NCBI GenBank assembly: GCA_964544655.1
Contig: CAZJCM010000007.1
Coordinates: 19,461-83,460 of the forward strand
DNA length: 64,000 nucleotides
DNA from: HyVt-443 sp964544655
GTDB lineage: Bacteria; Pseudomonadota; Gammaproteobacteria; Chromatiales; Chromatiaceae
Reading direction: 5' to 3'
The translations under genes and the position numbers were made by a program. The notes under the pieces were generated by a model. That model worked only from the letters and a program-made list of their open reading frames with translations. It ran no database searches and was not told the DNA's origin. This document shows positions 1-8,840 of this stretch, piece by piece. The number at the start of each line of letters is the position of its first letter. The stretch's first letter is position 1.

Positions 1-440
1 GCGACGATGGAGCCGATCTTGCCCCAGTTCACCGCATCTATGCCGATTCCGGCAACGGCGAAGCCGACGATGGCGCCAACGATGCTGTGGGTGGTGGATA
101 CCGGCCAGCCGCGGGTGGAGGCGATCATCAGCCAGATGGCGGCGGCCAGCAGTGATGCGAGCATGCCGTAGACCAGCAGTTCGGGGGTGCCTGCGATGCT
201 GCTTGGATCGATGATCCCCTTGCGGATGGTCTTGGTTACCGTGCCGCCGGCGATAAAGGCGCCGGCGAATTCGAAGATGGCGGCGATGATGATGGCCTGC
301 TTGACGGTGATGGCGCCAGAGCCGACGGAGGTGCCCATGGCGTTGGCCACATCGTTGGCGCCGATTCCCCAGGTCATATAGAGGCCGAAGATGATGGCCA
401 TGACCATGAAGACGAAACCCCATTCAGAAATGATGTCCAT
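1..440 (-). CDS. pit: PiT-family inorganic phosphate transporter, N-terminal part (3' end outside window)
   Basis: Low-affinity phosphate (metal-phosphate) permease of the inner membrane. About 146 residues are visible on the minus strand, starting MDIISEWGFVF. The family signature GANDVANAMGTSVG follows the first membrane segment, and the second conserved stretch GWPVSTTHSIVGAIVG lies near the window edge. Both are hallmarks of the PiT/PHO4 fold. The start at 440 is preceded by a good AAGGAG ribosome site. The gene lies about 100 bases downstream of a DUF47 gene on the same strand, the usual partner of Pit. The C-terminal half is outside the window, so completeness cannot be judged. Confidence 0.93.
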   Translation of the reverse strand, partial: MDIISEWGFVFMVMAIIFGLYMTWGIGANDVANAMGTSVGSGAITVKQAIIIAAIFEFAGAFIAGGTVTKTIRKGIIDPSSIAGTPELLVYGMLASLLAAAIWLMIASTRGWPVSTTHSIVGAIVGFAVAGIGIDAVNWGKIGSIV

Positions 441-469
441 TTTGGACTCCTTGGATCTTGATTCTTATG

Positions 470-503
470 CCGGTCATGCCCTGTCGGGGGATGTCATGAC
501 CGG
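470..503. repeat. Intercistronic inverted repeat between the DUF47 and pit genes
   Basis: The arms CCGGTCATG (470-478) and CATGACCGG (495-503) are perfectly complementary, with a possible inner CCC/GGG pairing. The hairpin lies between two co-directional genes and has no T tract. It may act as an mRNA stabiliser or processing site in the DUF47-pit transcript. Confidence 0.5.
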
Positions 504-540
504 TTGGTTGAAAGAGTTGTATGACTTGATCAGAGGCGCT

Positions 541-1221
541 CTAACGGGCGATCAGCAGGCGCATGCGATCTCCCACCTTTTCGGCATAATCCGCCAGGTC
601 ACCGATCCACTGAATCATCTGATACCAGAACATAACGGAGACCGGCTTCATCTCGTCCTCCTGGGAGAACAGGATGCGGGCCAGGTCCATGCCCATTTCG
701 TCCGTTTCATCTTCGATCTCGCTCAGGCGGGAGACCATTTCATCAACCTTGTTCGCTTCAAGCCCGCGAAAGCCCGTCTCGATCAGTTCGTCCAACTCCT
801 CGATGATGGTGGCAGCATGGTTGCAGGTGTCGACGCAGCGCTGTACCAGGGCGACCAAAGGTTCTTCCATGATCTTGGGTACCGACATGTCCCGTTCGGT
901 CATCAGTCCGGCGATATCCTGGGCGGTGTCTGCGATGTAGTCCTGCATGTCCAGCAGTTCCAGCAGGTCGCGCCGGTCCACCGGCATGAACAGGCTCTTG
1001 GGCAGGTGGGCGCGCAGGTCGTTTTCCAGGTCGTCCGCCTCCTGCTCCTTGGCGAAGATCAGCTCTTTTTGCCTGATCAGCGCCTCCTGGTCGCCAGCGA
1101 TCAGTGCATTGAACAGTGCAGGTACCTCGGCGACGCACTCCTTTACGATACGCATGTGGGCCTGGAGCGGCTTGAATGGCGAGCTTCCCAGCAGGGAAGC
1201 AATGGGGTTGGTGGTTCGCAT
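541..1221 (-). CDS. DUF47 / TIGR00153 family PhoU-like protein
   Basis: A 226-residue all-helical, acidic cytoplasmic protein of the DUF47 family, which is related to PhoU and usually sits beside PiT transporters as a regulator. Visible family features are the N-terminal NPIASLLGSSPFKPLQAHM stretch, the repeated acidic helices (KEQEADDLENDLRAHLPKSL, DRRDLLELLDMQDYIADTAQ) and the C-terminal ADYAEKVGDRMRLLIAR. The ATG at 1221 was chosen over an upstream ATG because the added residues do not resemble the family and GGAGAA precedes 1221. It is probably cotranscribed with pit. The regulatory role is family knowledge, not seen here. Confidence 0.88.
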   Translation of the reverse strand: MRTTNPIASLLGSSPFKPLQAHMRIVKECVAEVPALFNALIAGDQEALIRQKELIFAKEQEADDLENDLRAHLPKSLFMPVDRRDLLELLDMQDYIADTAQDIAGLMTERDMSVPKIMEEPLVALVQRCVDTCNHAATIIEELDELIETGFRGLEANKVDEMVSRLSEIEDETDEMGMDLARILFSQEDEMKPVSVMFWYQMIQWIGDLADYAEKVGDRMRLLIAR

Positions 1222-1706
1222 GAGGTTCTCCGGTCGTAAATTGATACGTGTTTTCAAAAAACCCGGTTGGGGCGGGAACATTAACAACCAGTCGGCAAAT
1301 GGGGAAGTGGCTATGATACAGCCCCTCACCGGTTTTCATCGAATCGGTGTGTGGACCCATGGCGCCCTTGTCCATCTTTGCCGCAGAAAAATGCCCCCTG
1401 CAAGCAAGACCACACGGTGGTTGAAACCACTCTTTTGGCTCACTTGGCGCTGCTTGTCGATGGTGAACTAATATTGGAAATACTATCGGTGAAGCAGCCT
1501 TTGTTTACCTTGATCCGCGTCATTTAAACTAAAAGATATTGTTTTAAAAACATTACTTTATAAAGTCTTCTTGTTACAGTTCGATGCGCGTTTTATAAGC
1601 CTGATGAAGGGGCGTCGAAGATCGCTGCTCAAGTCCTGTACTGGCTGGCGGCGTGGTTTGCCGCTGCTGCATGGGATTCGATACTGATCTTGAGGTAGAT
1701 GCCTGC
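1222..1706. other. Divergent intergenic region
   Basis: This 485-base non-coding stretch separates the DUF47-pit pair from the divergent cotransporter gene. It has an AT-rich block at about 1525-1600, which contrasts with the GC-rich surroundings and holds a sigma-70-like promoter (listed separately). A short perfect palindrome GTGGTT-GA-AACCAC lies at 1417-1430 with no T tract of terminator quality. I saw no convincing Pho box here. Confidence 0.6.
1571..1599 (+). promoter_or_regulatory. Sigma-70-like promoter of the Na+/phosphate cotransporter gene
   Basis: TTGTTA (1571-1576) and TATAAG (1594-1599) are separated by exactly 17 bases, inside the AT-rich part of the divergent region. The predicted transcription start is near 1606, about 100 bases before the ATG at 1707. 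Confidence 0.45.
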
Positions 1707-3521
1707 ATGCTAAGAAAAATATTCCTGCCAACCATACTGGCCATACTTACCTACGGTTTCTGGATCAGCCCGAATTTCAAGGAGATTTCTGCCGGTGTTG
1801 CCATATTCCTTTTTGGCATGTTGTCGCTTGAGGAGGGATTCAAGGCGTTTACTGGCGGGCTGCTGGAGCGTCTGCTGCGCAAGACCACCGACAACCTCTG
1901 GAAGAGTTTGAGTTTCGGCATCGTCAGCACCACGCTGATGCAGTCGAGTTCCCTGGTTTCGGTGATCACCATCTCCTTCCTGAGCGCAGGGCTGATCACC
2001 CTGGCAGCCGGTATCGGCATCATCTTCGGGGCCAATCTGGGTACCACCACGGGGGCCTGGTTGATCGCCGGCTTCGGCATGAAGGTGAAGATATCCGCCT
2101 ATGCCATGCCTATGCTGGTGTTCGGTGTCATTCTGGTGTTCCAGAAATCAAGGAGCCTGAAGGGGGTCGGCTATATCCTGGCCGGACTCGGATTCCTGTT
2201 TCTTGGGATCCATTACATGAAGGAAGGATTCGAGGCGTTTCGCGACACCATCGATCTCACCGCTTTCGCCGTCGGCGGGTACAAGGGGATCGTTATCTTC
2301 ACCCTGCTCGGTGTTGCCGCCACGGTCATCATGCAGTCCAGTCATGCCACCCTGGTGATCATTATCACCGCACTGGCGGCGCAGCAGATCACCTATGAGA
2401 ACGGCTTGGCATTGGCCATTGGCGCCAACATAGGGACCACTATCACCGCCATCCTGGGGGCGCTCAGCTCCAATGCACAGGGTAAGCGACTGGCTGGTGC
2501 GCACCTGATCTTCAATGTGGTGACGGCGATCATCGCCATCGCCCTGATCCACCAGATCAAGGCGGCAGTGGATGTGATCGCGGGCGGACTGGGTATTGCC
2601 GCAGATGACTGGACGCTGAAGCTGGCGGTGTTTCACACCATCTTCAACACCATTGGTATCGTCGTGATGATGCCCTTTATTCAGCTGCTGGTGCGTTTGC
2701 TGGAACATCTGATGCCTGATCGTGTGGTATCACGGGCAACTCCGAAATATCTGCATGAATCCGCCATCGAGCTGCCGGATACTGCGATCGAGGCGGTGCG
2801 CAAGGAGATCCTGCACCTCTATGACAATGCGTTTGAGATCATTGCCCATGGGCTCAGCCTGCACCGGCATGACATTTTGTCGGAACGGGATCTGGATGAG
2901 GTGGTGCAGGAGAACAGCAAGGTCATGCCGATCGACATCGATGAGCAGTACAACCTGAATGTAAAGGGACTGTACAGTGATATAGTGGATTTCATCAGCC
3001 GCGCCCAGACGCGAATGACGCCGGAGCAGGCGGATGAGCTGTTTCGTCTGCGTGCCGCGGGCAGGGATATCGTCGAAGCGATCAAAGACACCAAACATAT
3101 GCATAAAAACCTGGTGCAATACATCGCTTCCGACAATCCGCACATCCGGGATGAATACAACAAGATCCGGCTGCAGTTGGCCTCGGTGCTACGGCGTTTG
3201 GCCGAGGCGCGGGAGAATGAGGATGATCCCACGGCAGTGCTCTCCCTGGACAGCCTCAAGCTGGAGATGGAGGAGAACGACTCTACCGCCAACGGGGTGT
3301 TGGAGGCCCTGATCCGTGAAGACCGGATCACGCCGCAGATGGCCACTTCGTTGATGAATGATTCAGCCTATGCCTATGACGTGAGCAAGAACCTGGTGCA
3401 GATGGGTGAGGTGCTGTTCGCCAGCGGCAATTTGGAGCAGAAAGCGGCCGAGCGCAGCATCGCGTTGGATGCCGATGAGTTTGATGAAGTGATGGCAGTC
3501 GACAATAAAGGCGGCGAATAG
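1707..3521 (+). CDS. Na+/phosphate cotransporter with C-terminal PhoU-like domain
   Basis: A 604-residue inner-membrane protein of the NptA / Na-Pi cotransporter (SLC34-like) family. Two homologous membrane halves each carry the diagnostic QSS motif: MQSSSLVSVITISFL at about residue 75 and MQSSHATLVIIIT at about 205. Paired GANLGTTTG and GANIGTTITA motifs follow. From about residue 345 the chain becomes helical and charged, and matches the PhoU-like tail common in bacterial members. ATG 1707 begins MLRKIFLP and opens the first hydrophobic segment; an upstream in-frame ATG at 1653 adds Cys-rich sequence that looks non-coding. It likely moves phosphate, possibly outward as proposed for some relatives. 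A small basic ORF follows immediately. Confidence 0.9.
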   Translation: MLRKIFLPTILAILTYGFWISPNFKEISAGVAIFLFGMLSLEEGFKAFTGGLLERLLRKTTDNLWKSLSFGIVSTTLMQSSSLVSVITISFLSAGLITLAAGIGIIFGANLGTTTGAWLIAGFGMKVKISAYAMPMLVFGVILVFQKSRSLKGVGYILAGLGFLFLGIHYMKEGFEAFRDTIDLTAFAVGGYKGIVIFTLLGVAATVIMQSSHATLVIIITALAAQQITYENGLALAIGANIGTTITAILGALSSNAQGKRLAGAHLIFNVVTAIIAIALIHQIKAAVDVIAGGLGIAADDWTLKLAVFHTIFNTIGIVVMMPFIQLLVRLLEHLMPDRVVSRATPKYLHESAIELPDTAIEAVRKEILHLYDNAFEIIAHGLSLHRHDILSERDLDEVVQENSKVMPIDIDEQYNLNVKGLYSDIVDFISRAQTRMTPEQADELFRLRAAGRDIVEAIKDTKHMHKNLVQYIASDNPHIRDEYNKIRLQLASVLRRLAEARENEDDPTAVLSLDSLKLEMEENDSTANGVLEALIREDRITPQMATSLMNDSAYAYDVSKNLVQMGEVLFASGNLEQKAAERSIALDADEFDEVMAVDNKGGE

Positions 3522-3770
3522 ATGAAAACTCCAAAACTGATCAGGAAAGCGAAGGAATATCTCAATGCCAGCAAGAGCAAGCAGCGGAAAAAGAAAAAAT
3601 ATATCAGGGAACTATTGAAAAAACTCAAGAAGAAGGAACGCTCTCTGAAGGAGAAATCGAAAAAGGAGAAAGACGCCAAAAAACGGCGTCAGATCAACCA
3701 GGACTTGAAGATCATCTTTGCTCAGCGCAAGAAGGGCGTCACCATTTTGAAAGGGCTGAAAAAGTCGTAG
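3522..3770 (+). CDS. Small lysine-rich protein of unknown function
   Basis: An 82-residue protein starting on the base after the cotransporter stop codon, so it is probably translationally coupled to it. It contains 28 Lys and 7 Arg, few acidic residues and no Cys, with heptad-like KKLKKKERSLKEKSKKEKD in the middle, so it should be a strongly basic helix or coiled coil. No domain is recognisable. The composition suggests binding to nucleic acid, ribosome or polyanions such as polyphosphate, but that is inference. The position suggests a link to phosphate handling. It may be a low-complexity lineage-specific gene. Confidence 0.65.
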   Translation: MKTPKLIRKAKEYLNASKSKQRKKKKYIRELLKKLKKKERSLKEKSKKEKDAKKRRQINQDLKIIFAQRKKGVTILKGLKKS

Positions 3771-3778
3771 CTTTTTTT
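3745..3778 (+). terminator. Weak intrinsic terminator after the lysine-rich gene
   Basis: A run of seven T (3772-3778) directly follows the stop codon. It is preceded by AAGGGCT, which can pair with AGCTTTT including two G-U pairs. The stem is weak and overlaps the end of the gene. A near-palindrome (ATATG...CATAT, 3786-3810) follows between the convergent genes. Confidence 0.4.
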
Positions 3779-3814
3779 CTCGGGTATATGTGCTGATTAC
3801 AGGTGCATATCACA

Positions 3815-4384
3815 TCACAGGATATGAATACGGCTGTTCCATCCGGTATGTGATCCGGAGTGGGCATCGATGAATCTTTGCACGAAGGTTGCAATCTCCT
3901 GTGGTTGGTTCAGATCAAGTCGAGGCAGATCTGTTGCACTGGAAAACAGAGGCGTATCGGTGGCAACGGCGATTATATCCGGGTCGTTGGGGTACAGTAA
4001 CGGACGACCCTGGATTGGCCTGTGCAACTCGATTTTTGGGAACGATTCACGTTTGAAGCCTTCCACCAACACTAAGTCGAGGTGCGATGGGTCGAGCATG
4101 GAGAGGACTTGTGACAGCGTCGGTTCCTTTTGTCGTCCAGGGGTCTCTTTGATCCATGCCACCCGGTCCCGGGAGGCGATCAGCATCTGACACGCGCCGG
4201 CCTGGCGCAGTCGGTGACTGTCCTTGCCGGGATGGTCGATCTCGAAGTCATGATGGGCATGTTTGATTACACCTATACGGGTTCCTTCCTGTTGCAGCAG
4301 CGGTATCAGGGCGCTGAGCAGGGTGGTCTTTCCCGTGCCGCTGAAAGCGGCGAAACCGAGCAGGGGCAGGGGGAAGCGGATCAT
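3815..4384 (-). CDS. mobB: Molybdopterin-guanine dinucleotide biosynthesis adaptor MobB
   Basis: A 189-residue GTP-binding protein that assists MobA in forming the bis-MGD cofactor needed by formate dehydrogenase and other DMSO-reductase-family enzymes. The P-loop GFAAFSGTGKTTLL lies at residues 10-23, followed by the family block IGVIKHAHHDFEIDHPGKDS and by DLVLVEGFKRESFPKIELHR. All are typical of MobB, as is the length. The start overlaps the mobA stop by four bases (ATGA), indicating a mobA-mobB operon. The nearby FDH operon encodes a bis-MGD enzyme, which gives an obvious client. Confidence 0.95.
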   Translation of the reverse strand: MIRFPLPLLGFAAFSGTGKTTLLSALIPLLQQEGTRIGVIKHAHHDFEIDHPGKDSHRLRQAGACQMLIASRDRVAWIKETPGRQKEPTLSQVLSMLDPSHLDLVLVEGFKRESFPKIELHRPIQGRPLLYPNDPDIIAVATDTPLFSSATDLPRLDLNQPQEIATFVQRFIDAHSGSHTGWNSRIHIL

Positions 4385-4998
4385 GCGGCGGCCCCCTTGC
4401 GCTGCAGCCGCCGGTGTTCCTCCGGCGTGTTCAGGTTGCAGAAAGCCTCCGGGCAGTGGGAGAAGTCGGCCAGTGTGGTGCGCTGTTGCGCGTACCAGTG
4501 ATCGATCTTGCGTTCCCCCTGATCCAGGTAGCAGTCCAGATCATGAGTCAGGGCGCAGGAGATCAGGGCGTGTACCGGCTGCAGTCGCTGGCCGTCATGG
4601 GCGATAGTGATGTCCGCAGCGGAATCCACCAGTGCTGCCACCATCCGCTTTGCGTAGTCGGCCGGGAGCAGGGGGGCGTCGCAGGGCAGCATCAGCACAT
4701 AAGGTGTGGTACTGGCTTTCAAGGCGGCGGCAAGGCCGGCCAGTGGTCCCTGGAAACCGGTCCGGCCATCGCTGATGACCGGATGGTCCAGGGTCCGATA
4801 GATCTCCTGGTTTCGGTTGGCGTTGATCAGCACCTGGCCCACCTGGGGTCTCAGGATGGTCAGCACATGCGCTATCAGGGGGCGTCCGTTCAGCTGCAGC
4901 AGCCCCTTGTCCTGCCCCCCCATGCGCCGGCCCCGCCCGCCTGCCAGGATGACGGCGGTTATATCGTTGCGTGAAATGGCTCTCATCAGTGTACTCAT
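4381..4998 (-). CDS. mobA: Molybdenum cofactor guanylyltransferase MobA
   Basis: A 205-residue cytoplasmic enzyme that transfers GMP from GTP to molybdopterin. The nucleotidyltransferase signature AVILAGGRGRRMGGQDKGLL lies near residues 14-33, with NGRPLIAHVL and the acidic MLPCDAPLLPADYAKRM further on, as in MobA. The ATG at 4998 gives an N-terminus of normal length, and CGGAAC precedes it; a second ATG at 4986 is possible. The 3' end overlaps mobB. It serves the formate dehydrogenase encoded downstream and any other Mo/W bis-MGD enzyme of the cell. Confidence 0.94.
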   Translation of the reverse strand: MSTLMRAISRNDITAVILAGGRGRRMGGQDKGLLQLNGRPLIAHVLTILRPQVGQVLINANRNQEIYRTLDHPVISDGRTGFQGPLAGLAAALKASTTPYVLMLPCDAPLLPADYAKRMVAALVDSAADITIAHDGQRLQPVHALISCALTHDLDCYLDQGERKIDHWYAQQRTTLADFSHCPEAFCNLNTPEEHRRLQRKGAAA

Positions 4999-5333
4999 GT
5001 TCCGGGTTTGCGGTGTATCCAGGGATTGACTGCAAGAGAAATGCCAGTGTGTCAAAGTCGGCCCGGGATTTGCTAACACGAAGGTCAGGTTCCACTGGAT
5101 GACGGTGCCCGAGTCGGTTCCGGCGCCCCTGTCGTTTTCACCAGGAGTTGCAAAGGCTGCCTCACGGGGCTAGCGTTGTGGGTAGAAATGGGCCATATCG
5201 GATGACGGGGCCACGACAAAAAGTACCAGTAGGCGCGCCGCCCCGGCGCGAATGAAAATGACCTGTTTGAGGGTCGAATAAATAACAACACCTGAACCAC
5301 CGGATTCAGGTGACGGTATGACCGGAGGAGATG
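4999..5333. other. Divergent intergenic region between mobA and the sigma-54 regulator gene
   Basis: This 335-base non-coding stretch has two notable inverted repeats. CGCGCCG-CCC-CGGCGCG at 5234-5250 is a very stable GC hairpin without a T tract. ACCTGAA and TTCAGGT at 5290-5311 have an 8-base spacer and end about 20 bases before the regulator start, a good position for an operator or translational control. I could not identify a clear sigma-70 or sigma-54 promoter. Confidence 0.5.
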
Positions 5334-6728
5334 ATGAGTCAACCTAGTATTGCCAGTGTGCAAGAGACCAGCGTGCCCAGCGGTCCGCGCATGAAATCCA
5401 TCCTGATCGTGGATGACGAGCCTGGCATCCGTAACTTTCTGCAGCGAGGCCTGGAGAAGCACTTTGGCCTGGTGGAGCTGGTGGGCGACGTGCAGGAGGC
5501 GGAGGCGCTGCGCCAGCGCTGTCATTTCGATCTGATCATCGCCGACATCCGGCTGCCCGGGAAATCCGGTGTGGAATGGGTGACGGAGCTGCGCGGACAG
5601 GGCAGCACAGCCGCGGTGATCTTCATTACCGCCCATGCGGATCTGGAGACCGCCATCGCCGCCCTCCGCGCCGGGGCCGCCGACTTCATTATGAAGCCGT
5701 TCCGTATGGAACAGATGCTGGCTGCGGTGCACCGTTGTGTTGAACGGCAGCAGATGCAGCGGGAGAACTTCGTCCTCAAGCGCCAGATCGAGCATCTCTA
5801 CGATGGTGCCGGCCTGGTGGGGAAATGCGAGCTTTACCAGAGTATCTGCCAGCTGATCCAGCGGGTGGCCCCGATGCGTTCCACCGTGCTGATCGAAGGG
5901 GAATCCGGCACCGGCAAGGAGCTTGCCGCCCGTGCCGTGCATGACCTCAGCGGGCGCCGGGGCAGCTTTGTACCGGTCAATTGCGGCGCCATGAGCGCCG
6001 AGCTGCTGGAGAGCGAGTTGTTCGGTCACGTCAAGGGAGCCTTCACCGGCGCCAACCAGACCCGGGAAGGGCTGTTCACCTATGCGGATGGCGGCACCCT
6101 TTTCCTCGATGAGATTGGGGAGATGCCCCTGGCCATGCAGGCCCATCTGCTGCGGGTGCTGGAGGAGCGCCGTATCCGGCCGGTGGGCGCCAACCGGGAG
6201 ACGCCGGTGGATGTGCGGGTGATTGCCGCCACCAACCGTAACCTGGCCGAGGAGGTGAAACAGGGTAATTTCCGTGAGGACCTGTTTTTCCGCCTCAATG
6301 TCATCAGCATCCGCATGCCGCCGTTGCGTGAGCACAAGGAAGACCTGCCCCTGCTGGTGCGTCATTTCGTGGATTCCCTGGCCCCTGAGATGGGCGTCCC
6401 CGTGCCGGAGATCTGCCATGCGGATATGGCCCAGCTGATGAATTATGACTGGCCGGGCAATGTGCGGGAGCTGAAGAATGTGATCGAACGCTGCCTGCTG
6501 CTGAATGTACCCCCTGCCCAGTGCGTCAGCGGGCAGGTCGGGCTGCCACCCAAGGACAGCAATGACAGTGCCGGCGATGAGGATGCCCTGCTGCTGGCGC
6601 AGGTGGAGAAATGCCATATTCTGCAGGTACTGGCCCTGGAGGGGGGCAATAAGTCTGCTGCTGCCCGGCGCTTGGGCATCTCCCGCAAGACCCTGGAGCG
6701 CAAGGTTCAGGCCTGGAACGCTGCCTGA
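5334..6728 (+). CDS. Sigma-54-dependent response regulator (NtrC family)
   Basis: A 464-residue transcription activator. An N-terminal receiver domain (residues 20-135) carries the acidic pair ILIVDDE, the phospho-acceptor Asp71 in IIADIRLPG and the MKPF lysine. The AAA+ domain has Walker A GESGTGKE at about 189-196, the sigma-54 contact loop GAFTGA at about 235-240 and Walker B GGTLFLDEIGE. The C-terminal Fis-type helix-turn-helix is AAARRLGISRKTLERKV. Two adjacent ATGs exist (5331, 5334); the second leaves five bases after GGAGG. The next gene is a histidine kinase, 15 bases downstream. A -24/-12 promoter about 6.6 kb away, upstream of the formate dehydrogenase operon, is the most likely local target (inference). 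Confidence 0.95.
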   Translation: MSQPSIASVQETSVPSGPRMKSILIVDDEPGIRNFLQRGLEKHFGLVELVGDVQEAEALRQRCHFDLIIADIRLPGKSGVEWVTELRGQGSTAAVIFITAHADLETAIAALRAGAADFIMKPFRMEQMLAAVHRCVERQQMQRENFVLKRQIEHLYDGAGLVGKCELYQSICQLIQRVAPMRSTVLIEGESGTGKELAARAVHDLSGRRGSFVPVNCGAMSAELLESELFGHVKGAFTGANQTREGLFTYADGGTLFLDEIGEMPLAMQAHLLRVLEERRIRPVGANRETPVDVRVIAATNRNLAEEVKQGNFREDLFFRLNVISIRMPPLREHKEDLPLLVRHFVDSLAPEMGVPVPEICHADMAQLMNYDWPGNVRELKNVIERCLLLNVPPAQCVSGQVGLPPKDSNDSAGDEDALLLAQVEKCHILQVLALEGGNKSAAARRLGISRKTLERKVQAWNAA

Positions 6729-6743
6729 GTCCGTGAGCGTGCC

Positions 6744-8840
6744 ATGATCAAGCGCGGTATCCAGGCAATACGCAGTACCGTTCGCTACAAGCTGCTGGTG
6801 CTGGTGTTGTTCCCCATTCTGCTGGTGATGCCCATCGCGTTGCTGGTAGCCGCCTACTGGGGGGCCAGCTTCTCCTACGATCAGCTCTTCATCAAGGTCA
6901 ATACCGACCTGTCGGTGGCCCATGATCTGTTTCGACGTATCCAGCAGGACTATCTGGACCGGCTTGGCCGTCAGGCGGAGTCCTACGATTTCCATGTGGC
7001 CCTGGAGGTGCGCAATGGCGAGTCGATCCGACAACAGCTGCAGACCCTGAAGCAGTCCGCGGGTTTTTCCTATCTTCACCTGCTTGACCCGGATGGCAGG
7101 CGGCTGTTCGAAACGCCGGGAGCGGCCCGTTCTTCATCGTTGTTGTTGGGCGCGCTGAGGGGGCGGCCGGGGGTCGGCATCGAACTGTTTTCCAACGAAC
7201 AGCTGGAGCAGTACTCGCCGCAGTTGGCCCGTCAGGTCCGGCTGCCCCTGATTGATACCCCGCGAGCCCGCCCCACCGACCGCCGGGTTGAGGACCGGGG
7301 AATGATGATCCGCGCCCTCTATCCGGTGAAGGATTCCCGCGGCGGGGTGGTGGCGCTGCTGGATGGAGGGGTCCTGCTGAATGGAGATTTCGGGCTGGTG
7401 GACGCCATCCGTGATCTGGTCTACGGCAAGGGCAGCCTGCCCAGAGAGAGCATCGGCACGGTCACCGTGTTTCTGGACGATGTGCGCATCAGCACCAATG
7501 TCCCCCTGCGCCCGGGAGAGCGGGCCCTGGGGACCCGCGTTTCGGATGAGGTGCGGACCCGGGTGCTGGATGAAGGACGGACCTGGATCGACCGGGCCTT
7601 TGTGGTCAATGACTGGTATATCTCGTCCTACGAACCCATCGTGGATGCGGGGGGGCGACGGGTGGGCATGCTCTATGCCGGTTTCCTCGAGGCCCCCTTC
7701 CGGCTCTCCCTGTGGCGCGCCCTGGGAATGCTGGTACTGATGTTCATCCTGTTGATGCTGGTCTCCTCGGTGGTGGCGGTGAAGGGGGCAAAATCCATTT
7801 TCAGGCCGCTGGAGGCCATGAGCAGCGTGGTACGTGCCACCCGCGAGGGGCGTTCCCAGCGCATCGGCAAGGTGGCGTCCCGGGATGAAATCGGTGAGTT
7901 GGCGCGGGAGTTCGATGGCATGCTCGGGCTGCTGGAAGCGCGTAACCGGGAGATCCGGCAGTGGGCGGATCAGCTGGAGGACAAGGTGCAGGAGCGCACC
8001 GCAGAACTGGAACAGAAGAATGCGGATCTGCACCGCACCATCCGCGTACTGCGCCAGACCCGGCAGCAGCTGGTGGTGGCCGAGAAGCTGGCGGCCCTGG
8101 GTGAGCTGACGGCCGGCGTGGCCCATGAGATCAACAATCCGACGGCGGTGATCCTGGGCAATATGGACGTAATGGTGGATGAGCTGGGCAGTGCCGCCGA
8201 GCCGGTGCGAAACGAGATCGATCTGATCATCGAGCAGATCTACCGCATCCGCGACATCATCGACAACCTGCTGCAATACGCCCGCCCCGATGAGTATGCG
8301 GGCTATCTGGTGGACGTGGACATCAACCGGCTGGTGCAGGATACCCTGAAGCTGGTGCAGCACCTGAAAAAGGAGACCTGGTTCGATCTGGAGCTGGCAC
8401 TCGATGCCTCCATTGCGATCAGGATCAGCCCTCAGGAGCTGCAGCAGGTGTTGATCAATCTGATTGTCAACGCGGTCCATGCCCTGCCCCGGGAGGGCGG
8501 GACGGTCGGTATCTCGACCCGTGACTGGGAGGGCAAGGGGCTGGTGCTGCAGGTACGGGACAATGGCTGTGGCATGAATGAAGAGCAGCTCAGCCATATC
8601 TTCAATCCCTTTTACAGCACCAAGGGCCAGGGTGAGGGGACCGGCCTGGGTCTGTCGGTGAGCTACGGCCTGATCCGGCGTTACGGAGGGAATATCACGG
8701 TTCGATCCACCCCGGGGGGCGGTACCTGCTTCTCGGTCTGGCTGCTGGCGGAACCGGTGATGGTGGAGGACGAGGAGACCATCGCCGAGCAACTGCATGA
8801 TATCGAAAGCGAGGAACAGAGTGCCCGGCTGGCAGGCTGA
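6744..8840 (+). CDS. Membrane sensor histidine kinase with extracytoplasmic Cache-like domain
   Basis: A 698-residue kinase paired with the preceding response regulator. Membrane segments lie at about residues 17-40 and 325-347 and flank a large periplasmic region that looks like a Cache sensor (for example GFSYLHLLDPDGRRLFETPG and GMLYAGFLEAPF). A HAMP domain (about 348-400), a coiled coil, the HisKA box ALGELTAGVAHEINNP with His461, and the HATPase boxes DNGCGMNEEQLSHIFNPFYS and GEGTGLGLSVSYGLI follow. The H-box and C-terminus resemble NtrB/DctB-type kinases that work with sigma-54 activators. The ligand is unknown; a small carboxylate such as formate is plausible from context and the Cache fold but is not shown. 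The end overlaps nudC. Confidence 0.93.
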   Translation: MIKRGIQAIRSTVRYKLLVLVLFPILLVMPIALLVAAYWGASFSYDQLFIKVNTDLSVAHDLFRRIQQDYLDRLGRQAESYDFHVALEVRNGESIRQQLQTLKQSAGFSYLHLLDPDGRRLFETPGAARSSSLLLGALRGRPGVGIELFSNEQLEQYSPQLARQVRLPLIDTPRARPTDRRVEDRGMMIRALYPVKDSRGGVVALLDGGVLLNGDFGLVDAIRDLVYGKGSLPRESIGTVTVFLDDVRISTNVPLRPGERALGTRVSDEVRTRVLDEGRTWIDRAFVVNDWYISSYEPIVDAGGRRVGMLYAGFLEAPFRLSLWRALGMLVLMFILLMLVSSVVAVKGAKSIFRPLEAMSSVVRATREGRSQRIGKVASRDEIGELAREFDGMLGLLEARNREIRQWADQLEDKVQERTAELEQKNADLHRTIRVLRQTRQQLVVAEKLAALGELTAGVAHEINNPTAVILGNMDVMVDELGSAAEPVRNEIDLIIEQIYRIRDIIDNLLQYARPDEYAGYLVDVDINRLVQDTLKLVQHLKKETWFDLELALDASIAIRISPQELQQVLINLIVNAVHALPREGGTVGISTRDWEGKGLVLQVRDNGCGMNEEQLSHIFNPFYSTKGQGEGTGLGLSVSYGLIRRYGGNITVRSTPGGGTCFSVWLLAEPVMVEDEETIAEQLHDIESEEQSARLAG

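Noticed and set aside
1417..1430. Palindrome GTGGTT-GA-AACCAC as a terminator or Pho-related site
   Set aside because: It has no T tract, does not match the Pho box, and is far from any gene end.
1500..1706. A Pho box before the Na+/phosphate cotransporter
   Set aside because: I looked for 11-base CTGTNAT direct repeats on both strands and found only isolated partial matches.
5085..7079. A 664-codon open frame on the minus strand opposite the sigma-54 regulator and kinase genes
   Set aside because: It mirrors two well-supported genes in high-GC DNA, is rich in His/Gln/Leu/Gly as expected of antisense frames, and matches no family.
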